Translations under genes and position numbers: made by a program | Assembly (NCBI RefSeq): GCF_001866055.1 | Contig: NZ_MLQS01000017.1 | Coordinates: 316,899 to 380,898, forward strand | DNA: 64,000 nucleotides | Direction of reading: 5' to 3' | From: Anaerobacillus alkalidiazotrophicus | Lineage (GTDB): Bacteria; Bacillota; Bacilli; Bacillales_H; Anaerobacillaceae | The notes under the pieces: model-generated | Told to the model about the DNA's origin: nothing | Databases searched by the model: none | Seen by the model: only the letters and a program-made list of their open reading frames with translations | Shown: positions 9,853 to 19,797 of the stretch, piece by piece | Position numbering within the stretch: the stretch's first letter is position 1 | Layout: each line of letters begins with the position of its first letter

Positions 9853-10791
9853 ATGGCAATTAAAAGACGAAAGATCTCTATTATTGGTGGCGGATTCACA
9901 GGAGCGACAACTGCTTTAATGGTAGCTCAAAAGGAATTGGGTGATGTTGTATTATTGGATATCCCGCAAATTGAAAATCCAATTAAAGGAAAAGCGTTAG
10001 ATATGTTAGAAGCGAGTCCCGTACAAGGCTTTGATGCGAATATTGTTGGTACTTCAAATTATAAAGATACTGCTCATTCTGATATTGTCGTAATTACTGC
10101 TGGAATTGCTAGAAAACCTGGTATGAGTCGAGATGATTTAGTTAATACAAATGCAAAAATAATGAAGGCGGTTACTAAGGAAGTTGTAAAATATTCACCT
10201 AATTGTTATATAATTGTGCTTACTAACCCAGTTGATGCCATGACATACACAGTTTTTAAAGAATCTGGATTTCCGAAAAATCGTGTAATGGGGCAGTCGG
10301 GAGTTTTAGATACAGCACGATTTCGTACATTTGTTGCCCAAGAACTAAAAGTATCAGTAGAAGACATTAGTGGTTTTGTTTTAGGAGGACATGGTGATGA
10401 TATGGTTCCTCTAGTTCGTTATTCGTATGCAGGTGGTATTCCTTTGGAGAAACTAATTAATGGCGAACGCTTGAATCAGATTGTACAACGTACTCGAAAA
10501 GGTGGTGGGGAGATCGTAAATCTATTAGGTAATGGTAGTGCTTATTACGCACCAGCTGCATCTGTTGTGCAAATGGTAGAAGCGATAATAAAAGATAAGA
10601 AAAGAATTATCCCAGCAATTGCCTATTTGGAAGGTGAATACGGGTATCAAGGTCTTTATTTAGGAGTACCCACAAAAATAGGTGGAGACGGTATTGAAAA
10701 AGTGTTTGAATTAGAATTAACTAATGAAGAAAAAAATGCCTTACAAAAATCAGTTCAATCCGTAAAAAACGTAATGAACGCATTGGAATAA
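9853..10791 (+). CDS. mdh: Malate dehydrogenase (NAD+)
   Basis: Oxidises malate to oxaloacetate with NAD+. The 312-residue protein belongs to the LDH-like MDH group. The dinucleotide-binding [10 protein letters not shown] is at about 11-20, followed by LLDIPQ with the NAD-selective aspartate. ARKPGMSR carries a substrate arginine, and the proton-relay His180 sits in GGHGDDMVP. The start follows GGAGTGAGAAGG. It is the last gene of the citZ-icd-mdh block and has its own terminator downstream. Confidence 0.97.
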   Translation: MAIKRRKISIIGGGFTGATTALMVAQKELGDVVLLDIPQIENPIKGKALDMLEASPVQGFDANIVGTSNYKDTAHSDIVVITAGIARKPGMSRDDLVNTNAKIMKAVTKEVVKYSPNCYIIVLTNPVDAMTYTVFKESGFPKNRVMGQSGVLDTARFRTFVAQELKVSVEDISGFVLGGHGDDMVPLVRYSYAGGIPLEKLINGERLNQIVQRTRKGGGEIVNLLGNGSAYYAPAASVVQMVEAIIKDKKRIIPAIAYLEGEYGYQGLYLGVPTKIGGDGIEKVFELELTNEEKNALQKSVQSVKNVMNALE

Positions 10792-10800
10792 ATCGTAAAA

Positions 10801-10872
10801 AAGTTGGTCACTTCAGAAAAGCAATGGACTTCAATAACTACATGAAATACGTTGTTAAATATAGCTTTTTAC
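10801..10872 (+). repeat. Dispersed repeat family 1, partial degenerate copy
   Basis: GGTCACTTCAG, then AAGCAATGGACTTCAAT, then ACGTTGTTAAATATAGCTT, align with an internal part of the copy at 3531-3867. Both outer ends are missing. Confidence 0.5.
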
Positions 10873-10884
10873 AGAATTAATATT

Positions 10885-10922
10885 AGAAAAATCCGGTTAT
10901 ACCACCAACCGGATTTTTCTAT
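10885..10922 (+). terminator. Terminator after mdh
   Basis: A perfect 14-bp stem (10885-10898 with 10907-10920) around an 8-nt loop, ending in TTTTTCT. Confidence 0.9.
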
Positions 10923-11090
10923 GTTAAATAATCACGTAAATTTATTTCGTACAATTTGATCACTATATTATGTATAATAGAAAAAACAAGTTTAAATTAT
11001 GACTTTGGGGTTAAGTATTAACTTTCGAAACAGTTACAAAACAACGACTATGGTGGGGGCCATAGCGATTATCAGGAGGAAATATATAAA

Positions 11091-11813
11091 ATGGGTCAAA
11101 GACTATTAGTTGTTGATGATGAAGATTCAATCGTTACTTTGCTGCAATTTAATTTAGAACAAGCTGGGTATGAAATTGAAACAGCAATGGATGGAAGTAC
11201 AGCTTTTAAAAAAGCGAGTGAATTTAATTTTGACTTAATCATATTAGATCTGATGATTCCAGAAATGGATGGGTTGGAAGTTTGTAAACAGTTAAGGCAA
11301 AATAAAGTTAGTACTCCAATTTTAATGCTTACCGCGAAGGATGATGAATTTGATAAGGTATTAGGCTTAGAGCTTGGTGCAGATGATTATATGACAAAGC
11401 CTTTTAGCCCAAGAGAGGTTGTTGCACGTGTACGAGCTATCCTTCGACGTGTAAGCCAAAACCAGGATGAAAAACCAAAAAAAGACACTATAAAAAAGGA
11501 TTTATTAAAAATTGGAGAAGTAGAAATCTTCCCTGAGAATTACGAAGTATATTATCAAGGGAATCAGCTTGAATTAACACCAAAAGAATTTGAGTTATTA
11601 TTGTACCTTTCTAACAACAAGGGGCGAGTCTTAACAAGAGATCAACTCCTTAATGCTGTTTGGAATTATGAATTTGTTGGAGATACACGGATTGTTGATG
11701 TTCACATTAGCCACTTGAGGGAAAAAATTGAGCCAAATACAAAAAAACCTATCTATATTAAAACAATTAGAGGTCTAGGCTATAAACTTGAGGAGCCGCA
11801 ATTTAATGCATAA
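11091..11813 (+). CDS. phoP: Two-component response regulator PhoP
   Basis: An OmpR-family regulator of 240 residues. The receiver domain (1-120) has the acidic pair in VVDDED, the phospho-acceptor Asp53 in LIILDLMIPEMDG and the switch lysine in TKPFSP. A winged-helix DNA-binding domain occupies about 140-236. In B. subtilis PhoP controls the phosphate-starvation regulon. Its order after mdh and before phoR is conserved. The start has CAGGAGG. A small dyad (CTATGG and GCCATAG around 11050-11065) lies in its leader. Confidence 0.95.
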   Translation: MGQRLLVVDDEDSIVTLLQFNLEQAGYEIETAMDGSTAFKKASEFNFDLIILDLMIPEMDGLEVCKQLRQNKVSTPILMLTAKDDEFDKVLGLELGADDYMTKPFSPREVVARVRAILRRVSQNQDEKPKKDTIKKDLLKIGEVEIFPENYEVYYQGNQLELTPKEFELLLYLSNNKGRVLTRDQLLNAVWNYEFVGDTRIVDVHISHLREKIEPNTKKPIYIKTIRGLGYKLEEPQFNA

Positions 11814-13578
11814 ATATAGATTGAGGTTAACTCTATCATTACTTATAGCAATATTTATAGTATTAGTTGGTTTAGGTTTTTTTCTAGGTCAACTAATTAA
11901 AGAATTTTATTTTAATCAATTGAGTGAAAGGGTTTCAAAAGAAGCGAAAATAGTAGCAATAAGTATATTAGAAACGGGATTAGGTCATCGTGACCTTCAT
12001 TCAATTGTGAAGGATATGGGAGATCAGTTAGCTGCTAGAATAACCATCATTGCTGATGATGGAGAGGTTATTGCGGAAACTGATACTGACCCAGGTACGA
12101 TGGAAAATCATTATTATAGACCTGAAATCAAGGATGTTAGGGAATTTGGGGAAGGACAAGCAATTCGCTATAGTAGTACGGTTGGTGCCGATTTACTTTA
12201 TTATGCTGTTCCTCTTATTGAAGGTGAACAAATAATTGGTTACGTTCGCTTAGGGATCTCAATACATGTCCTAGATGAAGTCCACAAGAAAATATGGGGT
12301 TTATTACTTGTTAGTTTTACAATTGCTTTTTTAGTTATTGTTTTACTTAGTTCTAGAATTACAAATGAAATGGTTAAACCGATAGAAGAAGCTACTTTAG
12401 TAGCTAAACAACTTACTCATGGTAACTTTAAAGTGAGGGTTTCTCACGGGAAAAATGATGAAACTGGTCAATTAAGTCAATCACTTAACGTCCTAGCCCA
12501 AAATTTAGATGAAGTGACTCGTACATACCAGGTTCAACAAGAACGTTTAGAGACATTAATTGAAAACATGGATAGTGGACTAATCTTGATAAATAATAAG
12601 GGTGAAATAAGTCTCATAAACAAATCCTGTAAAATAATTTTTCAAGAAGATGTAGACTCTTGGTTAAACAAGGTTTACCATAGTGTAATTATTCATAAAC
12701 AAATTATTAAAATTGTTCAAGAACTATTTTTAACCGAGAAAGGGCAGAGAAAGCAAGTTGTTTTGCCAATTCAATTAGAAATGCGCCATTTCGATGTTCA
12801 GGGAGCTCCAATCATTAGTAGTGGTGGAAAAGAGCGTTTAAAAGGGGTTGTATTAGTCTTTCATGATATTACCGAATTGAAGAAACTAGAACAAATGCGT
12901 AAAGATTTTGTGGCAAATGTATCTCATGAATTAAAAACACCCGTAACTTCAGTTAAGGGGTTTACAGAAACATTATTGGATGGAGCTGCTAATGATGAAG
13001 TTTTAAGAAATCGCTTTTTAAAAATAATATGGGAAGAAAGTGAACGACTCCAAAGTTTAATTCAAGATTTACTTGATCTTTCTAAAATAGAGCAAAGTCA
13101 ATTTCAGCTAAATTGGCAACATGTTGATTTAAGTTTACTCACTGACGATGTTATTATAATGCTTAGTAATAAAGCAAAGAAAAAGGAAATACAGATTTCA
13201 AAGGTAATAGAAGGTTTAACTTCTATTGAAGGAGATCCTTTAAGAATTAAACAGATAATGATCAACCTCGTTAATAATGCTATCATGTATACACCCAAAG
13301 GTGGGAGTATTGTAATAAGTATTAAGGAAAATACCAAAGAAAAGGTACTTTTTTCTGTTAAAGATACTGGAATTGGTATCAGTAAAAGCGAGACTCTTCG
13401 TGTATTTGAACGTTTTTATCGAGTTGACAGAGCTAGAAGTAGAAACTCTGGTGGAACAGGTCTTGGTCTTGCCATTGTAAAGCATTTAGTTGAAGCTCAT
13501 CATGGTGAAATTAGGTTAGAAAGTGAAATAGGAAAAGGGTCGCAGTTTACAATTTCTTTTAATAAGAAACAGAGGTAA
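11806..13578 (+). CDS. phoR: Sensor histidine kinase PhoR
   Basis: The membrane kinase partner of PhoP. I place the start at ATG 11806 (590 residues), because GAGGAG lies 10 nt upstream; a TTG at 11788 would add six residues. The start overlaps the phoP stop by 8 bp, so the two are translationally linked. Layout: membrane helix at about 8-28, extracytoplasmic sensor domain to about 160, second helix at about 163-182. A HAMP domain and PAS region follow, then HisKA with His374 in VSHELKTP, then HATPase (GTGLGLAIVKHLVEAH). It presumably responds to phosphate limitation, as in B. subtilis. Confidence 0.95.
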   Translation: MHKYRLRLTLSLLIAIFIVLVGLGFFLGQLIKEFYFNQLSERVSKEAKIVAISILETGLGHRDLHSIVKDMGDQLAARITIIADDGEVIAETDTDPGTMENHYYRPEIKDVREFGEGQAIRYSSTVGADLLYYAVPLIEGEQIIGYVRLGISIHVLDEVHKKIWGLLLVSFTIAFLVIVLLSSRITNEMVKPIEEATLVAKQLTHGNFKVRVSHGKNDETGQLSQSLNVLAQNLDEVTRTYQVQQERLETLIENMDSGLILINNKGEISLINKSCKIIFQEDVDSWLNKVYHSVIIHKQIIKIVQELFLTEKGQRKQVVLPIQLEMRHFDVQGAPIISSGGKERLKGVVLVFHDITELKKLEQMRKDFVANVSHELKTPVTSVKGFTETLLDGAANDEVLRNRFLKIIWEESERLQSLIQDLLDLSKIEQSQFQLNWQHVDLSLLTDDVIIMLSNKAKKKEIQISKVIEGLTSIEGDPLRIKQIMINLVNNAIMYTPKGGSIVISIKENTKEKVLFSVKDTGIGISKSETLRVFERFYRVDRARSRNSGGTGLGLAIVKHLVEAHHGEIRLESEIGKGSQFTISFNKKQR

Positions 13579-13720
13579 ATATATACTTTCTTTACAAAGA
13601 ATTAACATTAAATTCAATGTTAATTTACGTTAGATAAGTATAATTTCAATTGTGAACTGTTTCGTAAGCAATTTTAGCTATTGATGCATAGTGACAAAAT
13701 TGTTTAACAGCCCCTTTGTT

Positions 13721-13757
13721 AGGTGTGAAAGCCCCCTTAGCTTTCCACCTTTTTTTA
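13721..13757 (+). terminator. Terminator after phoR
   Basis: AGGTGTGAAAGC (13721-13732) pairs with GCTTTCCACCT (13740-13750) with one bulge, followed by seven Ts. Confidence 0.85.
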
Positions 13758-13793
13758 TTCTCAATTTTTGTAGAAAAAAATTTAGGTAATAAA

Positions 13794-13831
13794 TTGGTAA
13801 GTTACGAAACTTTTATTATAGTATAATCGTA
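13794..13831 (+). promoter_or_regulatory. Promoter region of hflKC: sigma-A-like and ECF (sigma-W-like) elements overlap
   Basis: TTGGTA (13794-13799), 17 bp and TATAGT (13817-13822) form a fair sigma-A promoter. Overlapping it, CGAAAC (13805-13810), 17 bp and CGTA (13828-13831) resemble the sigma-W consensus TGAAAC-N16/17-CGTA. Sigma-W controls SPFH genes (yqeZ-floA) in B. subtilis, so the second reading is attractive, but the sequence alone does not settle it. Confidence 0.4.
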
Positions 13832-13882
13832 AGTATAATTAATAAAATGATAGAAAATACAAACTTAAGAGGGGGCAAATTA

Positions 13883-14848
13883 ATGGTAACTATGAAGCAA
13901 ATAATAGTTGGCTTCTTTTCCTTAGTTGGAATAGCTATACTAGCCTTGTTTTTAGTAACAGGTTGGTACATAGTCGACGAATCAGAACAGGCAGCACTTA
14001 TTACATTCGGTAAAGTAGATGACCATATTACAGAGCCAGGTCTAAAATTTAAATTACCATGGCCAATTCAACGCGTTGAAATTTTATCTAGAGGAACATT
14101 CACAACTACTGTAGGTTATGATGAAAGAGATGGAGAAGTTATTGAATATCGTGACGAAGCGAAAATGATTACAGGGGACGAAAACATTCTCCTTGCTGAT
14201 TTAGTTGTACAGTGGCGTATTACAAACCCAGAAAAGTTTTTATTTAATTCAAATGACCCTGAGCAAATATTGTTTAGTGCAACATCTGCGTCACTACGTG
14301 GGATTATAGGTAGTTCAAGAATTGATGATGCACTAACAGATCAACGTCCTGAAATTGAAGCTCAAGTTTGGGATTATTTAGTAGCGTTAATTGAGGATTA
14401 CGATATTGGTATTTCAGTTATGGACGTAAAATTACAAGATGTTGAACTTCCAAATGATGAGGTTCGTAGTGCATTTATGGAAGTTACAGATGCTCGTGAA
14501 GAACGCTTGACTAAAATCAATGAAGCGAATAAATACAGAAACCAAAAAATAAATGAAGCAAAAGGTGAACAAGACGCAATCATCTCTAGGGCAGAAGGTA
14601 CTAGAACAGAAAGGCTTGAACGTGCTCGTGGTGATGTAGCAAGGTTTGAAGCACTTTATAATGAGTATTTAATTAGTCCAGAGGTCACGAGAAGTCGACT
14701 TGTCATTGAGACCTTAGAGAGAGTTTTGCCAAGCACAGAAATTTACATTATGGATGAAAGTAGTGATACGGTAAAATATTTACCTATTAGATCACTAGAG
14801 CGTAATCCATCCACTGCTACAACAGCAAGTGAAGGGAGTGGAAACTAA
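13883..14848 (+). CDS. hflK: HflK-like SPFH-domain membrane protease modulator
   Basis: An SPFH/Band-7 protein of 321 residues with one N-terminal membrane helix (about 4-26). The HflK pattern DESEQAALITFGKV...PGLKFKLPWPIQRVE follows. A coiled-coil-prone region lies at about 205-260 (ERLTKINEANKYRNQKINEA). HflK and HflC form a large membrane assembly that restrains the FtsH protease in E. coli. I choose ATG 13883, which has GAGGGGG 7 nt upstream, over an earlier ATG at 13847 with no ribosome site. The stop overlaps the hflC start by one base. B. subtilis lacks this gene pair, to my knowledge. Confidence 0.9.
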   Translation: MVTMKQIIVGFFSLVGIAILALFLVTGWYIVDESEQAALITFGKVDDHITEPGLKFKLPWPIQRVEILSRGTFTTTVGYDERDGEVIEYRDEAKMITGDENILLADLVVQWRITNPEKFLFNSNDPEQILFSATSASLRGIIGSSRIDDALTDQRPEIEAQVWDYLVALIEDYDIGISVMDVKLQDVELPNDEVRSAFMEVTDAREERLTKINEANKYRNQKINEAKGEQDAIISRAEGTRTERLERARGDVARFEALYNEYLISPEVTRSRLVIETLERVLPSTEIYIMDESSDTVKYLPIRSLERNPSTATTASEGSGN

Positions 14849-15777
14849 TGAGTGAAAAAATAATTGATTTAAGTGAGCGTAAACCATCAGACGAATGGAA
14901 GAAATATTCAAAGTTTGGTATTGTTTTGGTTGTTTTAATAGGATTAATTACATTTATTTCTAATAATTTGTTTATTGTTGAACAAGGTGAGTTTAAAGTT
15001 GTTAGACAATTTGGTGAAGTAGTAAAAGTTATTGATGAACCGGGTTTAAATGTAAAAATTCCTTTTATACAATCTGTTTCAACATTAACAAAAAAGCAAA
15101 TGGTTTTGGATGTTGACCCAACGGAAATTAATACACGTGATAAAAAGCGTATCTTAGTAGATAATTACGCTATTTGGAGAATTGACAACCCACAGCTAAT
15201 GATCGCAAACGCTCAAACAATTGACCGTGCTGAAGCGATTATGATGAACTTTATTTACTCTGTAATTCGAGCTGAACTTGGTCAGCTAAATTATGACGAA
15301 ATTATTAATGATGAGAAGTCATCTCGTGGAAGCTTTAATGACAGGGTACTAAATCGTGTTAATGAATTGTTATTACGAGATAATTACGGTATTTCAGTAA
15401 CTGATGTAAGAATGAAACGTACAGATTTACCTGAGGAAAACGAACAAGCTGTATATCGTCGTATGATATCTGAACGAAACTCAATTGCACAAGATTATTT
15501 ATCACAAGGGGATGCTGAGGCAAACCGTATTCGTGCGAACACAGATCGTGAAGTAAAAGAAATCGTAGCTAAAGCTAATGCTGATGCAAATGAAATTATC
15601 GGTGAAGGGGAAGCTGGGGCTGCCCAACTTTATAATGACGCGTTTAGCAAGGATATTGAGTTCTATAACTTATATCGAACACTACAAAGTTATGAACATA
15701 CAATTGATGATCAAACTGTTATTGTACTTCCTGCCGATGCACCATACGCACGTATATTAATGGGTTATACTCAATAA
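14848..15777 (+). CDS. hflC: HflC-like SPFH-domain membrane protein
   Basis: The partner of HflK; 309 residues. A membrane helix lies at about 23-43 and the SPFH domain begins NNLFIVEQGEFKVVRQFGEV. HflC signatures include RDKKRILVDNYAIWRI and YGISVTDVRMKRTDLP, and a helical stretch follows (about 205-255). ATG overlaps the hflK stop as TAATG, so translation is coupled. A terminator follows it. The likely role is control of membrane protein turnover by FtsH, inferred from the E. coli proteins. Confidence 0.9.
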   Translation: MSEKIIDLSERKPSDEWKKYSKFGIVLVVLIGLITFISNNLFIVEQGEFKVVRQFGEVVKVIDEPGLNVKIPFIQSVSTLTKKQMVLDVDPTEINTRDKKRILVDNYAIWRIDNPQLMIANAQTIDRAEAIMMNFIYSVIRAELGQLNYDEIINDEKSSRGSFNDRVLNRVNELLLRDNYGISVTDVRMKRTDLPEENEQAVYRRMISERNSIAQDYLSQGDAEANRIRANTDREVKEIVAKANADANEIIGEGEAGAAQLYNDAFSKDIEFYNLYRTLQSYEHTIDDQTVIVLPADAPYARILMGYTQ

Positions 15778-15836
15778 CTCAAGTCCTTTCTCCGGCTAGC
15801 TTTAAAATGATAAATAGAGTATATTAGCGTTAAACT

Positions 15837-15866
15837 TAGCCAAGCAAATGCTTGGCTATTATTTTT
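15837..15866 (+). terminator. Terminator after hflC
   Basis: TAGCCAAGC (15837-15845), loop AAAT, GCTTGGCTA (15850-15858), followed by TTATTTTT. Confidence 0.85.
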
Positions 15867-15929
15867 GAATGATCGTTAATCATGGTAAAATACTACAAAG
15901 TATAAAAAGATTATATTGAGGTGTGTTTC

Positions 15930-18560
15930 TTGAAAAACAAATTAGTGATGATTGATGGAAATAGTATTGCTTATCGAGCGTTTTTTGCTCTACCCCTTTT
16001 GAATAATGATAAAGGTGTATACACAAATGCTGTATATGGCTTCACAACCATGTTATTAAAAATTATTGAAGAGGAAAAACCTACTCATTTAGTGGTTGCT
16101 TTTGATGCTGGAAAAACAACATTCAGACATGAAACGTTTCAGGAATATAAGGGTGGTAGACAAAAGACTCCCCCTGAACTTTCGGAACAGTTTCCATTAA
16201 TTCGTGAATTATTAGACGCATTCCAAATTAAGCGTTACGAAAAAGAAAATTATGAAGCAGATGATATTATTGGAACACTTGCTAAAAAAGCTTCTGAAAA
16301 GGAATGGGAAGTAAAAGTTTTTTCAGGCGATAAAGACTTACTACAACTTGTTTCGCCAAAAGTAACTGTTGCTTTGACGAGAAAAGGAATATCCAATGTT
16401 GATACATATGACGAAGCTGTTGTGAATGAAAAATATGGTCTTACACCTAAACAAATTATAGATATGAAAGGATTAATGGGAGATCCTTCAGATAATATTC
16501 CTGGTGTACCGGGAGTTGGCGAAAAAACTGCCATTAAGTTATTAAAAGAATTTGGTTCGGTAGAGAAAGTTCTTGAGTCTATTGAGTCAATTTCAGGAAA
16601 AAAATTAAAAGAAAAGTTGGTAGAAAATAGACAACAAGCTTTAATGAGTAAAGAGTTAGCAACTATTTTTTGTGAGGCACCTGTTGATCTTTCTCTTGAG
16701 GATCTCACTTTTAGGGAGTATGAAGAAAAGAAAGTCGTTTCATTATTTAAAGATCTGGAATTTCAATCTTTATTACAGCGTTTTAGTACTGATGAAGTTG
16801 AAAATGAAGAAACTATAGAAAAACTAGAATTTACTATTGTAGAAGAAATAAATGCTGAAATCCTTGGAACGGATTCAGCTATCGTTATTGAAGTCTTAGA
16901 TGAAAATTATCATCAAGCTGACATACACGGTATTGCAATTGTAAATGAACATGGACGTTATTTTATTCCGACGGAATTGGCCTTATCAAGTGATGTCTTT
17001 AAAACATGGGCAAAAGATAAAGATGCTAAGAAGGCAATATTTGATGCAAAAAAAGCAGTTGTAGCATTAGGGTGGAAAGGGGTAATCCTAGAAGGAATTA
17101 ACTTTGATCTTTTCCTAGCATCTTATATCATTGATCCATCTGCCTCATCTCATGAAGTCGCTGATATTGCTAATAGAAAAGGAAAACGTATTGTGGCTAA
17201 TGATGAAACGATTTATGGAAAAGGGGCAAAGCGATCGGTTCCAAGTGTCGAAGTTTTAGCTGAACACCTCGTTAATAAAGCCAATACAGTATACACATTA
17301 AGACAAGAAATAGTAGAAGAATTAACCAAAAACCAACAGAAAGAGCTTTATTATGAATTAGAAATGCCGCTCTCAATTATCTTAGGGAAAATGGAGATGG
17401 ATGGGGTAAAAGTTGACGTAGAACAATTAAAAAATATGGGTGAAGATTTAAATACACAGTTAAAGAAACTTGAACAGGAAATTCACGCATTAGCAGGCTT
17501 ACAGTTTAATATTAATTCACCTAAACAATTAGGTGAGGTATTGTTTGAAAAGTTAAATTTACCTGTGATCAAAAAAACAAAAACTGGAGCGTCGACTTCT
17601 GCAGATGTGTTAGAAAAGTTGGCAGATAAACATGAAATAATTCCAAGTATCCTTCACTACCGACAATTGGGAAAACTTAATTCTACTTATATAGAAGGTT
17701 TACTAAAAGTAGTACACAAAGATTCTCATAAAATTCATACGATGTTTAATCAGGCATTAACACAAACAGGTCGTTTAAGTTCTACTGAGCCTAATTTGCA
17801 AAATATCCCAATTCGATTGGAAGAAGGGCGGAAAATCCGAAAAGCATTTGTACCATCGAAACCGAACTGGATTATGTATGCTGCTGATTATTCTCAAATT
17901 GAGTTACGTGTATTAGCCCATATTGCCAATGATAGTAATTTAATCGAAGCCTTTAATAAAGGTCTAGATATTCATACCAAAACAGCAATGGACGTTTTCC
18001 ATGTTAATCAAACAGAAGTAACTGATCTGATGAGACGAAGCGCGAAGGCAGTTAACTTTGGTATTGTTTATGGTATTAGTGATTACGGTTTATCTCAGAG
18101 TTTAGGTATTACTCGTAAAGAAGCCGGTAATTTCATCGAGCGCTATTTAGATAGCTTTCCAGGAGTAAAAGACTATATGGAAAACATCGTACAAGAAGCA
18201 AGGGAAAACGGTTATGTGACAACGTTACTACACCGACGTCGTTTTTTACCTGAAATTACTAGTCGAAATTTTAATTTGCGTAGTTTTGCTGAAAGAACAG
18301 CAATGAATACTCCAATTCAAGGAACTGCTGCTGACATTATTAAAAAAGCTATGGTTGATATAACTGAAAGAATTGAGAACGAAGGTATGGAAGCTAAGTT
18401 ATTATTACAAGTTCACGATGAATTAATTTTTGAGGCTCCTAAAGAAGAATTGGAAAAACTAAAAGAAATAGTTCCTGAAGTGATGGAAGGGGCAATTGAG
18501 CTTAAAGTACCACTAAAGGTCGATTATGCATTTGGTGATTCGTGGTACGATGCTAAATAA
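15930..18560 (+). CDS. polA: DNA polymerase I
   Basis: Repair and Okazaki-fragment processing polymerase, 876 residues. The 5'-nuclease domain (about 1-290) begins MIDGNSIAYRAFF. The central 3'-5' exonuclease fold (about 305-470) lacks the usual acidic catalytic residues, as in other Bacillus Pol I. The polymerase domain has motif A (YAADYSQIELRVLAHI), motif B (RRSAKAVNFGIVYG) and motif C (QVHDEL). I place the start at TTG 15930, because GAGGTG lies about 6 nt upstream and the protein then begins MKNKLVMIDGN, as in relatives. A GTG at 15921 would add three residues but overlaps the ribosome site. Confidence 0.96.
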   Translation: MKNKLVMIDGNSIAYRAFFALPLLNNDKGVYTNAVYGFTTMLLKIIEEEKPTHLVVAFDAGKTTFRHETFQEYKGGRQKTPPELSEQFPLIRELLDAFQIKRYEKENYEADDIIGTLAKKASEKEWEVKVFSGDKDLLQLVSPKVTVALTRKGISNVDTYDEAVVNEKYGLTPKQIIDMKGLMGDPSDNIPGVPGVGEKTAIKLLKEFGSVEKVLESIESISGKKLKEKLVENRQQALMSKELATIFCEAPVDLSLEDLTFREYEEKKVVSLFKDLEFQSLLQRFSTDEVENEETIEKLEFTIVEEINAEILGTDSAIVIEVLDENYHQADIHGIAIVNEHGRYFIPTELALSSDVFKTWAKDKDAKKAIFDAKKAVVALGWKGVILEGINFDLFLASYIIDPSASSHEVADIANRKGKRIVANDETIYGKGAKRSVPSVEVLAEHLVNKANTVYTLRQEIVEELTKNQQKELYYELEMPLSIILGKMEMDGVKVDVEQLKNMGEDLNTQLKKLEQEIHALAGLQFNINSPKQLGEVLFEKLNLPVIKKTKTGASTSADVLEKLADKHEIIPSILHYRQLGKLNSTYIEGLLKVVHKDSHKIHTMFNQALTQTGRLSSTEPNLQNIPIRLEEGRKIRKAFVPSKPNWIMYAADYSQIELRVLAHIANDSNLIEAFNKGLDIHTKTAMDVFHVNQTEVTDLMRRSAKAVNFGIVYGISDYGLSQSLGITRKEAGNFIERYLDSFPGVKDYMENIVQEARENGYVTTLLHRRRFLPEITSRNFNLRSFAERTAMNTPIQGTAADIIKKAMVDITERIENEGMEAKLLLQVHDELIFEAPKEELEKLKEIVPEVMEGAIELKVPLKVDYAFGDSWYDAK

Positions 18561-18705
18561 GCTTAATTAATGTTATTGACTGGTTGTGTTGCCCTTATAC
18601 AGTCATGAACAGCACAATCAGTACATTATAATTGTTATCTTTACGACGATCATCTAATGTCGAGTGGACACGCTCGTAGTAGAATAGTTCCTAAAAGCTA
18701 TAGGA

Positions 18706-18735
18706 CACTACTTAACGTTAAATAGTGTTTTTTAT
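18706..18735 (+). terminator. Terminator-like hairpin between polA and mutM
   Basis: CACTACTTAA pairs with TTAAATAGTG (one mismatch) around CG, followed by TTTTTT. It partly separates polA from mutM. Confidence 0.7.
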
Positions 18736-18793
18736 CTTTCATTAAGGTTGGAAAGAATAATATTGTTTAGAGTATCTTTAGAGAGGTGATTGT

Positions 18794-19621
18794 ATGCCAG
18801 AATTACCTGAAGTGGAAACGGTAAAGAGGACATTACAAAAATTGGTTATCGGTAAAACAATTAAAGATATTACAGTACATTGGGGAAAAATTATTAAACG
18901 TCCAGATGATGTAACGCAGTTTCGGCATCTTTTAATAGGTCAAACCATTATTAATGTAGAAAGAAGAGCAAAGTTTTTAAAACTCATCTTTAATGATTAT
19001 GTTGTTGTTTCCCACCTGCGTATGGAAGGGCGATATGGACTGTACAAAGTGGGAGAACCAATAACTAAACATACCCATGTTATTTTTTCATTTACTGATG
19101 GAACTGAACTACGCTACCAAGACGTTAGAAAATTTGGAACGATGCATTTGTTTCTAAAAGGTGAGGAAGAATTTCAATTACCACTTGTCCAATTAGGGAT
19201 TGAACCTTTTGATAACCTTTTTACTCCAAAGAAGTTAAAAGAACTATTCGAAGGGACAAATAGAAAGGTCAAGGTAACCCTTTTAGACCAAACAAAACTA
19301 GTTGGTTTAGGGAATATTTATGTGGACGAAGCTTTGTTTCGTTCAGGAATATACCCTGAACGAATTGGTAAGGAATTAACCCAAAAAGAATTGAAAAAGC
19401 TCTACCAAGAAATTAAAGCTACATTACAAGAAGCGATCAATATGGGGGGGAGTTCTGTAAAGTCTTATGTAAACGGTCAAGGTGAAATGGGAATGTTTCA
19501 ACAAACGCTTTTTGTTTACGGGAGAAAAGGTGAACCTTGCAAAAGGTGTGGTACTGAGATTGAAAAAACAGTCGTTGGTGGTAGAGGTACACATTTTTGT
19601 CCTAAATGTCAGAAAAAATAA
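18794..19621 (+). CDS. mutM: Formamidopyrimidine-DNA glycosylase (Fpg)
   Basis: Removes 8-oxoguanine and formamidopyrimidines from DNA and nicks the abasic site. The 275 residues begin MPELPEVETV, with the catalytic Pro1 (after Met removal) and the following Glu. The lysine loop and the helix-two-turn-helix motif (VGLGNIYVDEALF) are present. The C-terminal zinc finger has four cysteines: CKRCG then CPKC. ATG 18794 is fixed by the N-terminal catalytic residues, and GAGGTGATT precedes it. The order polA-mutM-ytaF-coaE is conserved in Bacillus. Confidence 0.97.
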   Translation: MPELPEVETVKRTLQKLVIGKTIKDITVHWGKIIKRPDDVTQFRHLLIGQTIINVERRAKFLKLIFNDYVVVSHLRMEGRYGLYKVGEPITKHTHVIFSFTDGTELRYQDVRKFGTMHLFLKGEEEFQLPLVQLGIEPFDNLFTPKKLKELFEGTNRKVKVTLLDQTKLVGLGNIYVDEALFRSGIYPERIGKELTQKELKKLYQEIKATLQEAINMGGSSVKSYVNGQGEMGMFQQTLFVYGRKGEPCKRCGTEIEKTVVGGRGTHFCPKCQKK

Positions 19622-19797
19622 CATTGAACAAAGAAACGAATAGTAATATAGATTTTCCGAACGAGAAAGCCCAACTGCTTTTTTGTGGGAGTTGTCAGTT
19701 TCATGAAATCATCATTATTGAAAATTAAAAAAGTAAGTACGTTGGATGGGCTCTAACCATATACTATCGTATCAGTGGTTGGAAGGAGCTTTTAAAT

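Noticed and set aside
15578..15760. Frame nested in hflC
   Set aside because: Shadow in another frame of a well-supported gene.
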